A stretch of DNA of 58,339 bases from Planctomycetota bacterium (GTDB taxonomy: Bacteria > Planctomycetota > PLA2 > JAEUHO01): NCBI GenBank assembly GCA_030066775.1, contig JASJAY010000069.1, forward strand, positions 1-58,339. Reading direction: 5' to 3'. Position 1 is the first letter of the stretch. Every line of letters starts with the position of its first letter. The position numbers were made by a program, and so were the translations under genes. Below are positions 33,654 through 43,006 of this stretch, in pieces. The notes below the pieces were generated by a model, which saw only the letters and a list, made by a program, of their open reading frames with translations, made no database searches and had not been told where the DNA came from.

Positions 33654-36419
33654 CTACTGGTTGTGGCGGAACCGGAGGAGCCAGTCGTCCAGGTAGGGGC
33701 CGCCCGTGAGTGCCGCAAACCCATCGGGCAGGAACAACGTGACCCGCAGCTGGATGTACTCGCATCCGTTCAAGGCGTCGATGCCCAGACCCGCATTGTC
33801 CGCGGGCAGGAGCGCCAGGTCGGGCTGAGCGACATGCCATGCCGGCGTCTGCTCTACGCCCGTGTCGGTGAAGTGCCCCACCGTGTGCCAAGGCACGGTC
33901 GGCGTGTCCACCGGCGTCCCGTCGCGCTGCATCTCGAACCCCCGCGCCTCGATCAGGATGCTCGTCTCGCCGTTACCGCGGCTCGCCACGCCGGGGATCC
34001 CGGCAATGAAGTCCTCGGTTCCGCCGTAGGTCTGCTCGGGCTCGATGAACTCGGGGTCGAAGGGACCAACGAGGATCAGGTCGGAGATCGCCACCGGCCT
34101 GAGGCCGCCGCCCGCGAACCGCGTCGCGTCGAACACGCCGCGGTAGAAGCCCGGGCTGCCCTCGCCCGGCAGCACCGTGCTCGTTGCGAGACCCGTGATG
34201 ATCGAGTCCCCGTCCTCCAGGACGATGCGCCCCATGGCGCCCGCGCCGCCGTTGTTGGGCGTGCTGGCACCCGGGTAGGTGGACGAAGCCCCGAGTCCGC
34301 CCTGCCCACCGCGCGCGTCGAGCGTGCCGCCGCTCAGGTCGATGGCGTTGGGCGTGAGCAGCCGGATGCCGCCGCCCGAGCCGCCGCCGCCTCCTCCGGT
34401 GAACGGCCGGTTGACGTAGTAGAGCGAGCCGGCGCCACCGCGTCCGCCGGACGCGTCGATCAAGCCGTAGATGTTGATGTTGCCCGCGCACGTGATGTCG
34501 ACGAAGCCGCCGCCACCACCGCCGGCGCCGCCCGTGTGCCGGTAGTAGCTGCTGTTGTAGGGCCCCGTCGCCCAACCGGCCGCGCCGCCGCCCGAGCCCG
34601 CGCTGGGCTGGAGCATGCGATCCGCGTCCGAGCCGGCGGGATAGGGCGTGCCGCCGGCGCCATCGACGAGCGCCTCCCACGTGACGCCGGACACGAGGTT
34701 GGCGTCGCCCTTGCCGCCCGTTCCGGAGTGTCCGCCGCCGCCGCCGGCGGCCGAGCTCGGGATCAGGCTGTAGGAGTCGGTCCGCACGGCGGTGTTGCCG
34801 TGGCCTGCTCCGATGCCGCCGTGGGGCAAGAGCTCGTAGTCCGGTGAGCCGTAGCCGACCCACCCGTGCTCACCGATCGGCAGTCCGAGGACGGCCCGCG
34901 AGTCGCCGCCGTCCCCGCCGCCCGCGACGCCCGCGCCGCCGAGCGCCGGCTGCTCATTGCCCGAGGGGTAGTCGTTGCCGTTCTCGCCGTCGGCTCCGTC
35001 CAGGAGCAGCCGGCCGCCGGCCGCAATCGTCGCATCGCCCTGCACGAGCAGGATGGCGGGGTTCACGCCGATGATGCGGACGGTCACGTTGGGCGCGATG
35101 TAGAACGACGCGAACTCCCAGACGACGGCGTACGAGCCGTCGACGGCGTTCGGACAGAGGTTCGGCACGGCGCCCGTGTCGAGCGTGATGTCACTCGTCG
35201 GCTGGAAATGATCGGCCACGCCGTCATTGGCGGACCGAAGCGTGGTGCACGCCGGGGGATCGTCCTCCGGTGACCCGGGCGTGGTGAGCGCCGTGCCGTT
35301 GTCTCCGTCGCCCGCAAAGAGCAGGAAGCCCTGCACTCTGCTCGGGCACACGCCTTGGACGTCGACGTGCGCCGTGGTGACGCCCGCGAGATAGGGCGTC
35401 TCGCCCTCGTTCTCGACGAGGTAGCTCGAGGTCTGCTGCTGCAGGTTCTCGGTCGTGAAGCTGATTACGTAGGGCGCGAGCGCCTGGTGCCCGAAGTCCT
35501 CCACGCGGAAGGTGAGCTCCACGACGATCAGCGCGTTCTCGGGGAAGCGCCCGAAGAGCGGCGTGATCGTCAGCGTCGTGGACTGGAAGGACTGCTCCAG
35601 CTCGAGCGACGCGGGGATCGTCTGGGGATCCCCGGCGAGGCTCGTCGTGCCGTCGGCGCCCCAGGTGTAGGGGTCGTTCGGCGTCTGGTCGGCGGTGTCT
35701 CCGCCCTTCGAGAACCCGGAGTGCTTCTGGTTCGGCGCCTCCTCGTAGGTGAGCAGCGCGCCGAACTCGTAGACGTGGAAGCGGACCGCGTTGAAGTCGA
35801 TCGAGCAGGGGTGCAGATTCTCGCTGAACTCGATCCGGACCTGGTTGCCCGGGGCAACGCCCACGGCCTGGGCTCCGTCCGCCGGGAACACGCTCGTCAC
35901 GGCCGGCGCGGCGCCCGGCAGCTGGTCGACCAGCACATCCGGATCGCCTTCGTCCCGGGTGTGGAACGAGGCGGTCAGGGTCGCATCGAGGGGCTGGCCC
36001 TGGGTGTTGCGGATGCAGGCGTGCTCGGGCCAGCCGAGGACCTGCACGCGGTAGTCCGTGTCCGGATAGAAGCCGGTGTCGGAGAGGTCGCACAGACCCG
36101 GCAGCCGCGGCTCGAAGTACACCGTGGCGCCCTCGACCACAAAGGTGCCGGGGGCGGTCATGCCGAACGCGTCGCCTTGACGGACCTGGATCGAGTCCGG
36201 ACCGATCGTCGAAGCATCGACGGGTTCACTGAACTCGAACGTGAGCCGGCAGTTGAGCGGGACGTTGTCCACACCGCGCTCGAGAAAGCTAACGAGCACA
36301 AGTCCCTGGCCGGCGCCATCCGGCCCAGGCCCCCCGCCCGAGCCGCCGCAGGAGCTCGCTCCGAGCGAGCAGAGAAGAAGGAGCCCCACCGTCCAAACGT
36401 GCGTACCGCGCATGGTCAT
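33654..36419 (-). CDS. Large secreted lipoprotein: Ig-like domains plus a Gly-rich repeat region
   Basis: 921 residues from ATG 36419 (AGGGGG 5 bases upstream; ATG 36413 also possible). A signal with lipobox GASSC is followed by CGGSGGG. Two SbsA/Big_5-like Ig domains follow (LTFEFSEPVDASTIGPDSIQV; VRIEFSENLHPCSIDFNAVRF). After ~450 residues comes a Gly-rich stretch with repeated IDASGGRGGAGS / LDARGGQGGLGAS / LLLDGADGENG motifs, as in beta-helical surface proteins. The C-terminal ~150 residues are beta-rich. A structural surface or matrix role is likely; no catalytic motif is seen. Confidence 0.8.
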   Translation of the reverse strand: MTMRGTHVWTVGLLLLCSLGASSCGGSGGGPGPDGAGQGLVLVSFLERGVDNVPLNCRLTFEFSEPVDASTIGPDSIQVRQGDAFGMTAPGTFVVEGATVYFEPRLPGLCDLSDTGFYPDTDYRVQVLGWPEHACIRNTQGQPLDATLTASFHTRDEGDPDVLVDQLPGAAPAVTSVFPADGAQAVGVAPGNQVRIEFSENLHPCSIDFNAVRFHVYEFGALLTYEEAPNQKHSGFSKGGDTADQTPNDPYTWGADGTTSLAGDPQTIPASLELEQSFQSTTLTITPLFGRFPENALIVVELTFRVEDFGHQALAPYVISFTTENLQQQTSSYLVENEGETPYLAGVTTAHVDVQGVCPSRVQGFLLFAGDGDNGTALTTPGSPEDDPPACTTLRSANDGVADHFQPTSDITLDTGAVPNLCPNAVDGSYAVVWEFASFYIAPNVTVRIIGVNPAILLVQGDATIAAGGRLLLDGADGENGNDYPSGNEQPALGGAGVAGGGDGGDSRAVLGLPIGEHGWVGYGSPDYELLPHGGIGAGHGNTAVRTDSYSLIPSSAAGGGGGHSGTGGKGDANLVSGVTWEALVDGAGGTPYPAGSDADRMLQPSAGSGGGAAGWATGPYNSSYYRHTGGAGGGGGGFVDITCAGNINIYGLIDASGGRGGAGSLYYVNRPFTGGGGGGSGGGIRLLTPNAIDLSGGTLDARGGQGGLGASSTYPGASTPNNGGAGAMGRIVLEDGDSIITGLATSTVLPGEGSPGFYRGVFDATRFAGGGLRPVAISDLILVGPFDPEFIEPEQTYGGTEDFIAGIPGVASRGNGETSILIEARGFEMQRDGTPVDTPTVPWHTVGHFTDTGVEQTPAWHVAQPDLALLPADNAGLGIDALNGCEYIQLRVTLFLPDGFAALTGGPYLDDWLLRFRHNQ

Positions 36420-36611
36420 GACCACCCCCTTCGACGGAAGGGTCCAGAGTCAGACCGGGATGGGGACGAAGTCGGCCTGGCCCGAACCGCCTCCAGCCGA
36501 TAGCTGTGTTCGGGTGCCTTTGTTGCACACGCACCATCTACGTGTGCTGTTCAGGCGGAACGCGCGAGGCCGTGGAATATTCCCCCCGAGGGCCCGCTTC
36601 ACACGGCCCGT

Positions 36612-37814
36612 TCACAGGTCGTGTGGACGCAGGGCGCCGTCGGGTTGGTGCACGGTCCAGTCCGACATCGCATCCAGCTCGTGCCAGTCGACGTCGCCCG
36701 CGCGCATGCGCAGGATGGCCACGGGCTCGTCCAGCAGCCGCGCGCGCACGCGCCCCGGCGCGATCTCCAGCACCTCGAACCAGAGGTGCTCGCGTTCGTC
36801 CGGTGCGCCCCGGTCCACGCGGTAGGCGAGCCGGACCATGAACCGGTAGGCGTCGTCCTCGCGGTGGCGCACGAACGACATCCCGAACTCGGGCCACCCC
36901 TCCCGGGCGCGGTCGGACATCCGCGCCGCTTCGCGCTCGCCCGTCCCGCGCATCACGGCGCCCTCGCCGATCGCCTCGAGGCAGGCCACGGGCGCGCCCA
37001 CGCCTCGCTCGACGCTCACGATCACGCGCCGCGTGCCCTGGTGCCAGACGCCGCGCTCGGGCGACCGCAGCGCCGGCACGCAGTCCGGGCCGAGCGCCTC
37101 GAGCCGACGCGACGCGAGCGGATGGCCGCGCACGACCTCGATCGGCGGGCCTTCGAGGAGGCCGGCGTCTTCGATGCCGCGCGTGACGATCGCCGCCACG
37201 AGCTCGAACGCCTCGTCGAGCAGGGCGACGGGCACCTGGTGCAGCTCCAGCTCCGGCAGGCCGATGCGCATGAGGCCGTGGGTGTGCACCCAGGCTCCGG
37301 CCTCCGGTTTGGCGGTGCCGGAACCGCCATCCGGCAGCACGGCATGGAGCCGGTAGAGCGCCGGGGGCGGCGGCGGCACGCGGCGGGCGGCCATCCGGCG
37401 GGCCACCGCGCCCGGGCGCAGCGCCAGCGCGGCGGGGTCGTAGAGCGCCGGGAGGTCCGGGCTCAGGAGCACGGCGAGCTGCATCAGGACGTGGAATGCG
37501 CGGGTCGGGTCGCGGGGATCGAGCTCGTGCTCGAGCACGACGTGCCACCGCGAGCGCGCGAGGCGACGCCGCTCGAGCGTGGACGCGGACAGCATGTCGG
37601 GATGGACGTCACGCACGGGCGGATCGGTGCGTTCGATGCGCACGTGCACCGGTGCGGACATGTCGGGGAGCCGGAGCACCAGCCGTTGCTCGCGGTCGTC
37701 GAGATCGACGCGACCGCGGTCCGCGAGCTGGCGCCGCATGAAGTCCAGGATGGGCGGCTCGCGCCACGGCCACACGGCACGCAGCATGGTGAGGCGATCG
37801 GGCAGGGGGTGCAT
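36612..37814 (-). CDS. DUF4026/DUF2314-like protein
   Basis: 400 residues with no signal peptide. The C-terminal ~110 residues (DDAYRFMVRLAYRVDR, REHLWFEVLEIAPGRVRARLLDEP, RMRAGDVDWHELDAMSDW) match the DUF2314 pattern of a WFEV strand, an R-x-L-x-x-P turn and a final DW. The preceding part resembles DUF4026. Function unknown; such proteins are scattered in bacteria and often occur near toxin/immunity or house-keeping genes. It is isolated between terminator-like gaps of 79 and 193 bp. Confidence 0.65.
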   Translation of the reverse strand: MHPLPDRLTMLRAVWPWREPPILDFMRRQLADRGRVDLDDREQRLVLRLPDMSAPVHVRIERTDPPVRDVHPDMLSASTLERRRLARSRWHVVLEHELDPRDPTRAFHVLMQLAVLLSPDLPALYDPAALALRPGAVARRMAARRVPPPPPALYRLHAVLPDGGSGTAKPEAGAWVHTHGLMRIGLPELELHQVPVALLDEAFELVAAIVTRGIEDAGLLEGPPIEVVRGHPLASRRLEALGPDCVPALRSPERGVWHQGTRRVIVSVERGVGAPVACLEAIGEGAVMRGTGEREAARMSDRAREGWPEFGMSFVRHREDDAYRFMVRLAYRVDRGAPDEREHLWFEVLEIAPGRVRARLLDEPVAILRMRAGDVDWHELDAMSDWTVHQPDGALRPHDL

Positions 37815-37892
37815 CGCATGACCTCGCCCCCTCCCCCGCTACCACGCGTGGGGAGCCGCGCTGGTCACGCGCGAATCCCGAGCAGCTGCCGT

Positions 37893-39323
37893 CTAGAGCA
37901 AGGGCGCGAGCAGGTGGCTGCCTGCGATGAAGAGGCGCCGGCCCCAGCCCATCGACAGCAGCGTGTGGAGCTCGAGCGGATCGCATTCCTCGAGCAAGGC
38001 CGTGAGCTCGCTCTCGAGCGCACGCACGTCGCGTTCGCTGTCCATGATCGCCATCACCTCGAAGTTCAGGTGCAGGCTGCGGTTGTCGAGGTTGGCGGAG
38101 CCGAGCATGGCCCAGCTGTCGTCCGCGAGGATGCACTTCGCGTGCATCATCCCGTGGCGGTAGTGGAGGACCTTCACGCCGGCCTCGAGCAGCTCCTCGG
38201 CGTACCAGAGGCCGGCCGCGGCCGCGAAGCGGTTGTCGGCGGGCGGCCTCGGCGTGACGATGCGCACGTCGACGCCCGCGTAGGCCGCGATGAGCAGCGT
38301 GTCCATCAGGGGCCGATCGGGCACGAGGTAGGGCGTCGCGATCCACAGGCGCTCGCGGGCCGCCATGACGCCCGAGAGGAGCGCCTTGCGGATCGGGTTC
38401 GCGTCCACGTCGGGCCCGCCGCCGATCACCTGCACCGCGCTGCCGTCGCCCACGGACAGCGCGGGGAAGTAGCGCTCGCCCTCGAGCAGCGTATCGGTGC
38501 CGTAGTGCCAGTCCTCGACGAAGATGCGCTGCACGTCGCGCACGGACGGCCCCTCGAGTCGCATGTGCAGGTCGTACCAGCCGGAGCCCGTCGGGCCCGC
38601 GGCCCCGAGGTACTCCTCGCCGACGTTGAGCCCGCCCAGGAACGCGACGCGCCCGTCGCACACGACGATCTTGCGGTGGTTGCGCGAGTTGAAGCTGACC
38701 TTCTTGCCGAACAGGCCGAGTGGCAGGAACGAGAAGCCCTCCCCGCCCGCGCGGCGCAGGCGGCGCAGGATGCGACGCCCGGCGAGCGTGCCGATGGAGT
38801 CGACGATGAGCCGGACCTCGACGCCTTCCCGCGCCTTGCGCTCGAGCAGCTCCAGGAGGCGCGTGCCGACGTCGTCCTTGCGGAAGATGTAGGTCTCGAC
38901 GTGGACGTGGTGGGTCGCGGCCTCGATGGCGTCGGCCGCCGCCTGATAGGCGTCCATGCCGTCGCTGTAGAAGGTGACGGCGTTGCCCGTCCGCCGCGGG
39001 CCCTCGCCCAGGCGCTCGACGAGGTGGCTGATGCGCCCGAACGCCGTGTCGTCAGGCGGCTCCGCGGCGAAGCCGGAACGCGCCACGTCGGTCTGTGCGT
39101 CGAACGTCGAATGGTGCTCGATCTTGGCGCGCAGCCGACGCGGAATGCGACGCAGCCCGAACATCAGGAAGAACAACGCGCCGAAGCCGGGGAGCAGGAT
39201 GATCGCCAAGGACCAGCCGAGCGCGGACTGCGCGCTGCGGCGGCGCAGCAGCACGAGCAGCAGCATGGCGATGATGAACGCCAGGTAGAGCCAGCCGGAC
39301 AGGATCTGGGCCCACTGGGGCAT
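37893..39323 (-). CDS. cls: Cardiolipin synthase, phospholipase D superfamily
   Basis: 476 residues from ATG 39323 (GGAGGAGG upstream). The N-terminal PLDc_N region has two membrane helices (WLYLAFIIAMLLLVLL and LGWSLAIILLPGFGALFFLMFGL). Two HKD motifs follow: NHRKIVVCDGRVAFLGG and MHAKCILADDSWAMLGSANLDNRS. This architecture makes cardiolipin from two phosphatidylglycerols at the inner membrane. The neighbouring PlsC and PAP2 genes in the window also concern membrane lipids, though none are linked. Confidence 0.93.
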   Translation of the reverse strand: MPQWAQILSGWLYLAFIIAMLLLVLLRRRSAQSALGWSLAIILLPGFGALFFLMFGLRRIPRRLRAKIEHHSTFDAQTDVARSGFAAEPPDDTAFGRISHLVERLGEGPRRTGNAVTFYSDGMDAYQAAADAIEAATHHVHVETYIFRKDDVGTRLLELLERKAREGVEVRLIVDSIGTLAGRRILRRLRRAGGEGFSFLPLGLFGKKVSFNSRNHRKIVVCDGRVAFLGGLNVGEEYLGAAGPTGSGWYDLHMRLEGPSVRDVQRIFVEDWHYGTDTLLEGERYFPALSVGDGSAVQVIGGGPDVDANPIRKALLSGVMAARERLWIATPYLVPDRPLMDTLLIAAYAGVDVRIVTPRPPADNRFAAAAGLWYAEELLEAGVKVLHYRHGMMHAKCILADDSWAMLGSANLDNRSLHLNFEVMAIMDSERDVRALESELTALLEECDPLELHTLLSMGWGRRLFIAGSHLLAPLL

Positions 39324-39377
39324 CGCGCCTCCTCCCGCGCGCATTGTGGCAGGCGTAGCGCACGACGCGCCGCGGAT

Positions 39378-40028
39378 CTAGCTCGCCGCGTGCGATCCCA
39401 GGAGAGCCGGCAGCTCCGCCATCGCGTGGAAGAGCGTGGCCCCGGCGTCCGCCATCGCCTCGCCGTGCTCATCGGTCGCATAGGCGTAGACCGCCATGCC
39501 CGCCGCGATGCCGGCGGTGACGCCGCCCACGCTGTCCTCGATCACGACGCAGCGCGAGGGCAGGGCGCCGAGCGCTTCCGCCGCGTGCAGGAACAGCCCG
39601 GGCTCGGGCTTGAACGTGCCGACCTCGTAGGCGCTGAAGATGCGGCCTTCGAAGCGCTCGAGCATCCCGGTCGCGCCCAGGCTCGCGTTCATCTTGGCGC
39701 GCGGCCCGTTGCTCGCCACGCAGGCGGGGTAGGTCAGCTGGTCCAGCACGTCGAGAATGCCGGGGACGGCCTGGACCTCTTCGGCCATGCGCACGACGAG
39801 CTCGGCGCGGAAGTCCAGGGCGAACGTCTCGGGCACGGAGCGCCCGAGGCGCTCCTCGATCTCGGCAACCACGTCGGCGAGGCGGCCGCCCTTCCAGCGC
39901 AAGAGCGCGTCCTCGACGTCGAGCTCCAGACCCAAGCGACGGGCGTGGTCGATCAGCAGCCGCGTCGTGATCGGCTCGCTGTCCACGAGCACGCCGTCGC
40001 AGTCGAAGATGACCAGGTCGATTGCCAT
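39378..40028 (-). CDS. HAD-superfamily (subclass IA) phosphatase, YieH/beta-PGM-like
   Basis: 216 residues. All HAD motifs are visible: FDCDGVLVDSEP (nucleophile Asp and acid Asp), SNGP (motif II), FKPEPGLF (Lys, motif III) and VIEDSVGGVTAG (motif IV). The four-helix cap between motifs I and II fits beta-phosphoglucomutase and YieH-type sugar-phosphate phosphatases. Substrate unknown. It follows the TPR gene by 40 bp on the same strand. Confidence 0.9.
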   Translation of the reverse strand: MAIDLVIFDCDGVLVDSEPITTRLLIDHARRLGLELDVEDALLRWKGGRLADVVAEIEERLGRSVPETFALDFRAELVVRMAEEVQAVPGILDVLDQLTYPACVASNGPRAKMNASLGATGMLERFEGRIFSAYEVGTFKPEPGLFLHAAEALGALPSRCVVIEDSVGGVTAGIAAGMAVYAYATDEHGEAMADAGATLFHAMAELPALLGSHAAS

Positions 40029-40068
40029 GTCGACGCGAACGATGCCAGGGCGCGCGCGCCCTGCGGCC

Positions 40069-41724
40069 TTATTTCAGGCGGCTCTCGAGCTCGGTGATCA
40101 GGTCCGGGATGTCCGGGTCGTCACCACCGCGCTCCACGTACGCCTTGAAGGTGTCGAGCGCCTTCTGGTCGTCGTCGAGCTCGTTCAGGTAGAGGTCCCC
40201 GAGCACGAGGAGCATCTCGGTCTCTTCCTTGTCGAGCGTCTTCGCGCGCTCCAGGGCCGACGCCGCCTCGCGCCACTCGCGCTCCTGCATCAGGCAGTAG
40301 CCGACCCCGCGCCACGCGAAGAACGACTTCGGGTCGGCCGACGTCGCCTTCTCGTACCAGTCCTGGGCCTTGGACCACTTCTCCTGGAAGTACCAGTTGT
40401 CCGCGACCCACAAGATGATCTGCACGTCCTTGGGGCTGAGCTCGTGCGCGCGCTCGAAGAGCTTCACGGCCTTGCGGTACTTCTCCGTGGCCTCGTAGCC
40501 GAAGGCGCAGCAGAGGATGATGCGCAGGTCGTCCTTGTGCGTCTTGCGCTTGAGGATGCCCTCGTAGAGCTTGATCGCCTTGGCGTACTGCTTGCGCTTG
40601 TCGTACGTCATCGCGAGGTTGGCGATGGCGGGCACGAAGTTCTTGTCGAGGTCCATCGCCTTCTTGAAGAAGACCTGCGCCTCGGAGATGCGGCCACGCT
40701 TGAACAGGCAGAAGCCGACGGAGTTGGCGGGCTCGGGATCGTCCGGTCGGACATCGTGCAGCGTGCGGTGATGCTTCTCGGCCGCCTCGTAGTCGCCCTG
40801 GCGCTCGAGCACCCAGCCGAGGCCGTGCAACGCGCCGGGGAACTCCTCGTCGAGCTCCAGCGCCTTCTCGTAGTAGGTCTTGGCGCGGGCCAGCGTGCCC
40901 TCGGCGTCCTGCTTCGCCGTGTAGTCGCCCATGGCGCTGTGGGTCGCCGGCAACGTGGGCGCTAGCCGGAGCGCGGTCGCGGCCGAGCCGAGCGCGGCGT
41001 CGAGGTTCCCCTTCAGGTCGGCCGCCTGCGCGTGGACGAGCAGCGCGGGCACCGAGGTCTTGCGCAGCAGGAGCGCCGTCTCGGCGCACGTGAACGCCGC
41101 ATCGCCGTCCCGCGCCGCGAGGTGCAGCCGTCCGAGTGCGACCCAGCCGTCGAGGAACTTCGCGTCACGCTGGACGGCGGCCCGCAGGAGCTTCTGCGCG
41201 TCCTTCGCCTTGCGCCGCAGGGCGAGCGCCTCGGCGTAGAGCAACACGACGTCCGTGCGCTGCCCCTGGGCGATGCCGTCGGCCTTCTTGAACGCGGTCA
41301 GCGCCTTGCCGACGTCGTCCTGCGCAAGAGACGCGCGGCCCATCTCCAGGTGCACGCTGCAGTTCTTGCTGTGCGCGCTGGCGAGGGCCTTGAGCGGCTT
41401 CGTCCGATCCTCCGCGGCGTCGAGCCGGATGCGGTGGAGCTGGAACGCGACCTCGTTCGGCGACTTCTGGACGAGCGCGTCGTAGTAGGTCACGAGCTCG
41501 GTCACGTCGGCGCCGGCGCGCGCGTGGGCGGACTGATAGAGCACGTGGGCGTCGTAGCGCTTGGGGTTCGCGTCGACGACCTTGCGCCAGGCGGCGGCGG
41601 CCTGCTGCCACTCGCCCTTCTCGTAGTGCGCGCGCGCCGTCTCCGCGTCGTCGGCGTACGCGGCCGGCGCGCCGAAGAGCAGCAGGGCGAGAGCGAGCAG
41701 CAGGGCCGGGTGGCGTGACGTCAT
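40069..41724 (-). CDS. Secreted tetratricopeptide-repeat protein
   Basis: 551 residues. The signal peptide (LLLALALLLFGAPAAYA) is followed by roughly twelve TPR units, for example EKGEWQQAAAAWRKVVDANPKRY, LGWVLERQGDYEAAEKHHRTL and AKAIKLYEGILKRKTHKDD. TPR proteins scaffold protein complexes; here it would be periplasmic. It starts 9 bp after the stop of the small RGG-rich secreted protein, so they form a two-gene operon. Confidence 0.87.
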   Translation of the reverse strand: MTSRHPALLLALALLLFGAPAAYADDAETARAHYEKGEWQQAAAAWRKVVDANPKRYDAHVLYQSAHARAGADVTELVTYYDALVQKSPNEVAFQLHRIRLDAAEDRTKPLKALASAHSKNCSVHLEMGRASLAQDDVGKALTAFKKADGIAQGQRTDVVLLYAEALALRRKAKDAQKLLRAAVQRDAKFLDGWVALGRLHLAARDGDAAFTCAETALLLRKTSVPALLVHAQAADLKGNLDAALGSAATALRLAPTLPATHSAMGDYTAKQDAEGTLARAKTYYEKALELDEEFPGALHGLGWVLERQGDYEAAEKHHRTLHDVRPDDPEPANSVGFCLFKRGRISEAQVFFKKAMDLDKNFVPAIANLAMTYDKRKQYAKAIKLYEGILKRKTHKDDLRIILCCAFGYEATEKYRKAVKLFERAHELSPKDVQIILWVADNWYFQEKWSKAQDWYEKATSADPKSFFAWRGVGYCLMQEREWREAASALERAKTLDKEETEMLLVLGDLYLNELDDDQKALDTFKAYVERGGDDPDIPDLITELESRLK

Positions 41725-41733
41725 GGCGCCCCC

Positions 41734-42054
41734 CTACTTGCTGTCGACGCCGCGGCTGATCTCGCCGGTCGCCTCGAGGCGACGCTCGAACGCGTAGGCC
41801 TCCATGACCTCGGCGCGCGAAGCGTCGATGAGCTCGTCGCGGCGCTTCTCGATCTCCGCGAGGCGGCTCTCGGCCGACTGCAGCGCCTGCAGCTCCTTCG
41901 CGTTGCGCTCGTCATCGCGCCGGTTGCGCGAGCTACGCCCTCGGCCGCGGCCGCCACCGCGCCCCCCACCGCGTCCACCGCGGCTGAACGCGTCCTCGGC
42001 GGTCGTGACGAAGAGGGACAGGAGGATCGCAAGGAAGGTCAGTAGACGGCGCAT
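41734..42054 (-). CDS. Small secreted RGG-rich coiled-coil protein
   Basis: 106 residues from ATG 42054 (GGAGGAGC upstream). A signal peptide (LLTFLAILLSLFVTTAEDAFS) precedes a short basic RGG tract (RGGRGGGRGGGRGRGRSSRNRR) and a helical Lys/Glu/Arg-rich tail (LQALQSAESRLAEIEKRRDEL). The RGG tract could bind nucleic acid or polyanionic surfaces. It is coupled to the TPR protein downstream, which may be its partner. Confidence 0.65.
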   Translation of the reverse strand: MRRLLTFLAILLSLFVTTAEDAFSRGGRGGGRGGGRGRGRSSRNRRDDERNAKELQALQSAESRLAEIEKRRDELIDASRAEVMEAYAFERRLEATGEISRGVDSK

Positions 42055-42150
42055 GCGCTCCTCCATCGGATGCATCGGGAAGGCGGCAGCGGGGGCCCGC
42101 CGCGGTGTCCCGCACCCCTCTGGTACACCCACCGGCGTCCATCGGTTGCA

Positions 42151-42183
42151 CGGTTTCCGGGTTTCGCCCGGGGGTGGAAACCG
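42151..42183. repeat. Inverted repeat in the divergent promoter region
   Basis: CGGTTTCC (42151-42158) and GGAAACCG (42176-42183) are perfect inverted copies 17 bases apart, lying between the RGG-rich secreted gene and the GNAT gene. Its position between two divergent starts suggests a regulator site or a transcript-end stem. Confidence 0.4.
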
Positions 42184-42227
42184 GGTGTCCGGTCGCTCTG
42201 GCGGGCCAATAGCGCTTGAATGGGCCC

Positions 42228-42746
42228 ATGATCGAGCGCATTCGTGCCGCGCAGCCCGAGGACGCGCACGCCATCGCCGTGGTGCACGTCGAAGGCTGGC
42301 TCGGCGCCTACCGCGGCCTGATGCACGACGAGGTCCTCGACGCCCTCGACGTGGAGGAGCGCGCCGCCACCCGGCGTCGCTGGCTCGAAGCGCCGGGCTC
42401 CCCCGAGATGCGCTGCTGGGTGCTGGAGCGCGACGATCGCATCGTCGGCTTCGTGAACACGGGCCCCACCCGCGAAGAGGACCTCGACGCGACGTCGCAC
42501 GAGCTCTTCGCGATCTACGTGCTACCGGAGGTGATTGGCACCGGCGCCGGGCGCGTGCTCATGCAGCACACGCTCGCAGACCTCGCCGCACGCGGGTACG
42601 CCGAGGTCGTGCTCTGGGTACTGGTCGAGAACGACGCCACGCTCGGCTTCTACGACGCCGCGGGATTCACCCCCGATGTGCGCGTCGAGCCCAAGGAGCA
42701 GCCAGGCGCCCGCTGCCTCAAGCGGAGACTCCGCAGGGCGCTTTGA
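42228..42746 (+). CDS. GNAT-family N-acetyltransferase
   Basis: 172 residues. The acetyl-CoA binding segment is LYVLPEVIGTGAGRVLMQHTL-like (here AIYVLPEVIGTGAGRVLM, the Q/R-x-x-G-x-G/A type with EVIGTGAG) and a beta-bulge (VLWVLVENDATLGFYDAAGF) follows. The substrate is not predictable. The ATG lies 6 bp after TTGAAT, compatible with a leaderless message. Confidence 0.87.
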   Translation: MIERIRAAQPEDAHAIAVVHVEGWLGAYRGLMHDEVLDALDVEERAATRRRWLEAPGSPEMRCWVLERDDRIVGFVNTGPTREEDLDATSHELFAIYVLPEVIGTGAGRVLMQHTLADLAARGYAEVVLWVLVENDATLGFYDAAGFTPDVRVEPKEQPGARCLKRRLRRAL

Positions 42747-42773
42747 ACCGGCGTCTGCGCACCCCCGCGCAGT

Positions 42774-42960
42774 GATTCCGGCAAGGGAATCGGGCCGTCG
42801 CCGACGGTGGACACGGCGCGCGCCGCTAAGCGCACCACGCAGAATCCGACCGGATTCCCGTGCCCTCCGAGGCCCAAGAACTCGGGCTTTCGCGATTTCC
42901 TGTCGCGAAGCGCGACGGCTTCGCCGTTCTCGCGGCAGGCCCTTTGCCACTGGGGTGTGG
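42774..42960 (+). promoter_or_regulatory. Hairpin-rich leader of the PASTA gene
   Basis: At least three perfect inverted repeats: GATTCC 42774-42779 with GGAATC 42786-42791; GAATCCG 42842-42848 with CGGATTC 42851-42857; TTCGCGA 42889-42895 with TCGCGAA 42903-42909. They lie in a 260-bp gap before the PASTA start at 43007. No known riboswitch consensus was recognised. A structured 5' leader or protein-binding sites are possible. Confidence 0.35.
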
Positions 42961-43006
42961 CTACCTCGCCCGCGTTCCGCCGCGTGCGACTACGGAGTTC
43001 CACCTC

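Noticed and set aside
36525..36547. GCACACG/CGTGTGC hairpin as a terminator
   Set aside because: Only 7 bp, loop of 9, no T run, and it is far from the stop of the gene at 36612.
36574..36583. Palindrome GGAATATTCC in an AT-rich spot between two minus-strand genes
   Set aside because: A single 10-bp palindrome with no second copy and no clear promoter; too weak to call an operator.
36621..40097. An 1,158-residue plus-strand open frame
   Set aside because: It lies opposite the DUF4026-like, cardiolipin synthase and HAD genes, which have intact catalytic motifs; the frame has no recognisable domain and is a composition artefact.
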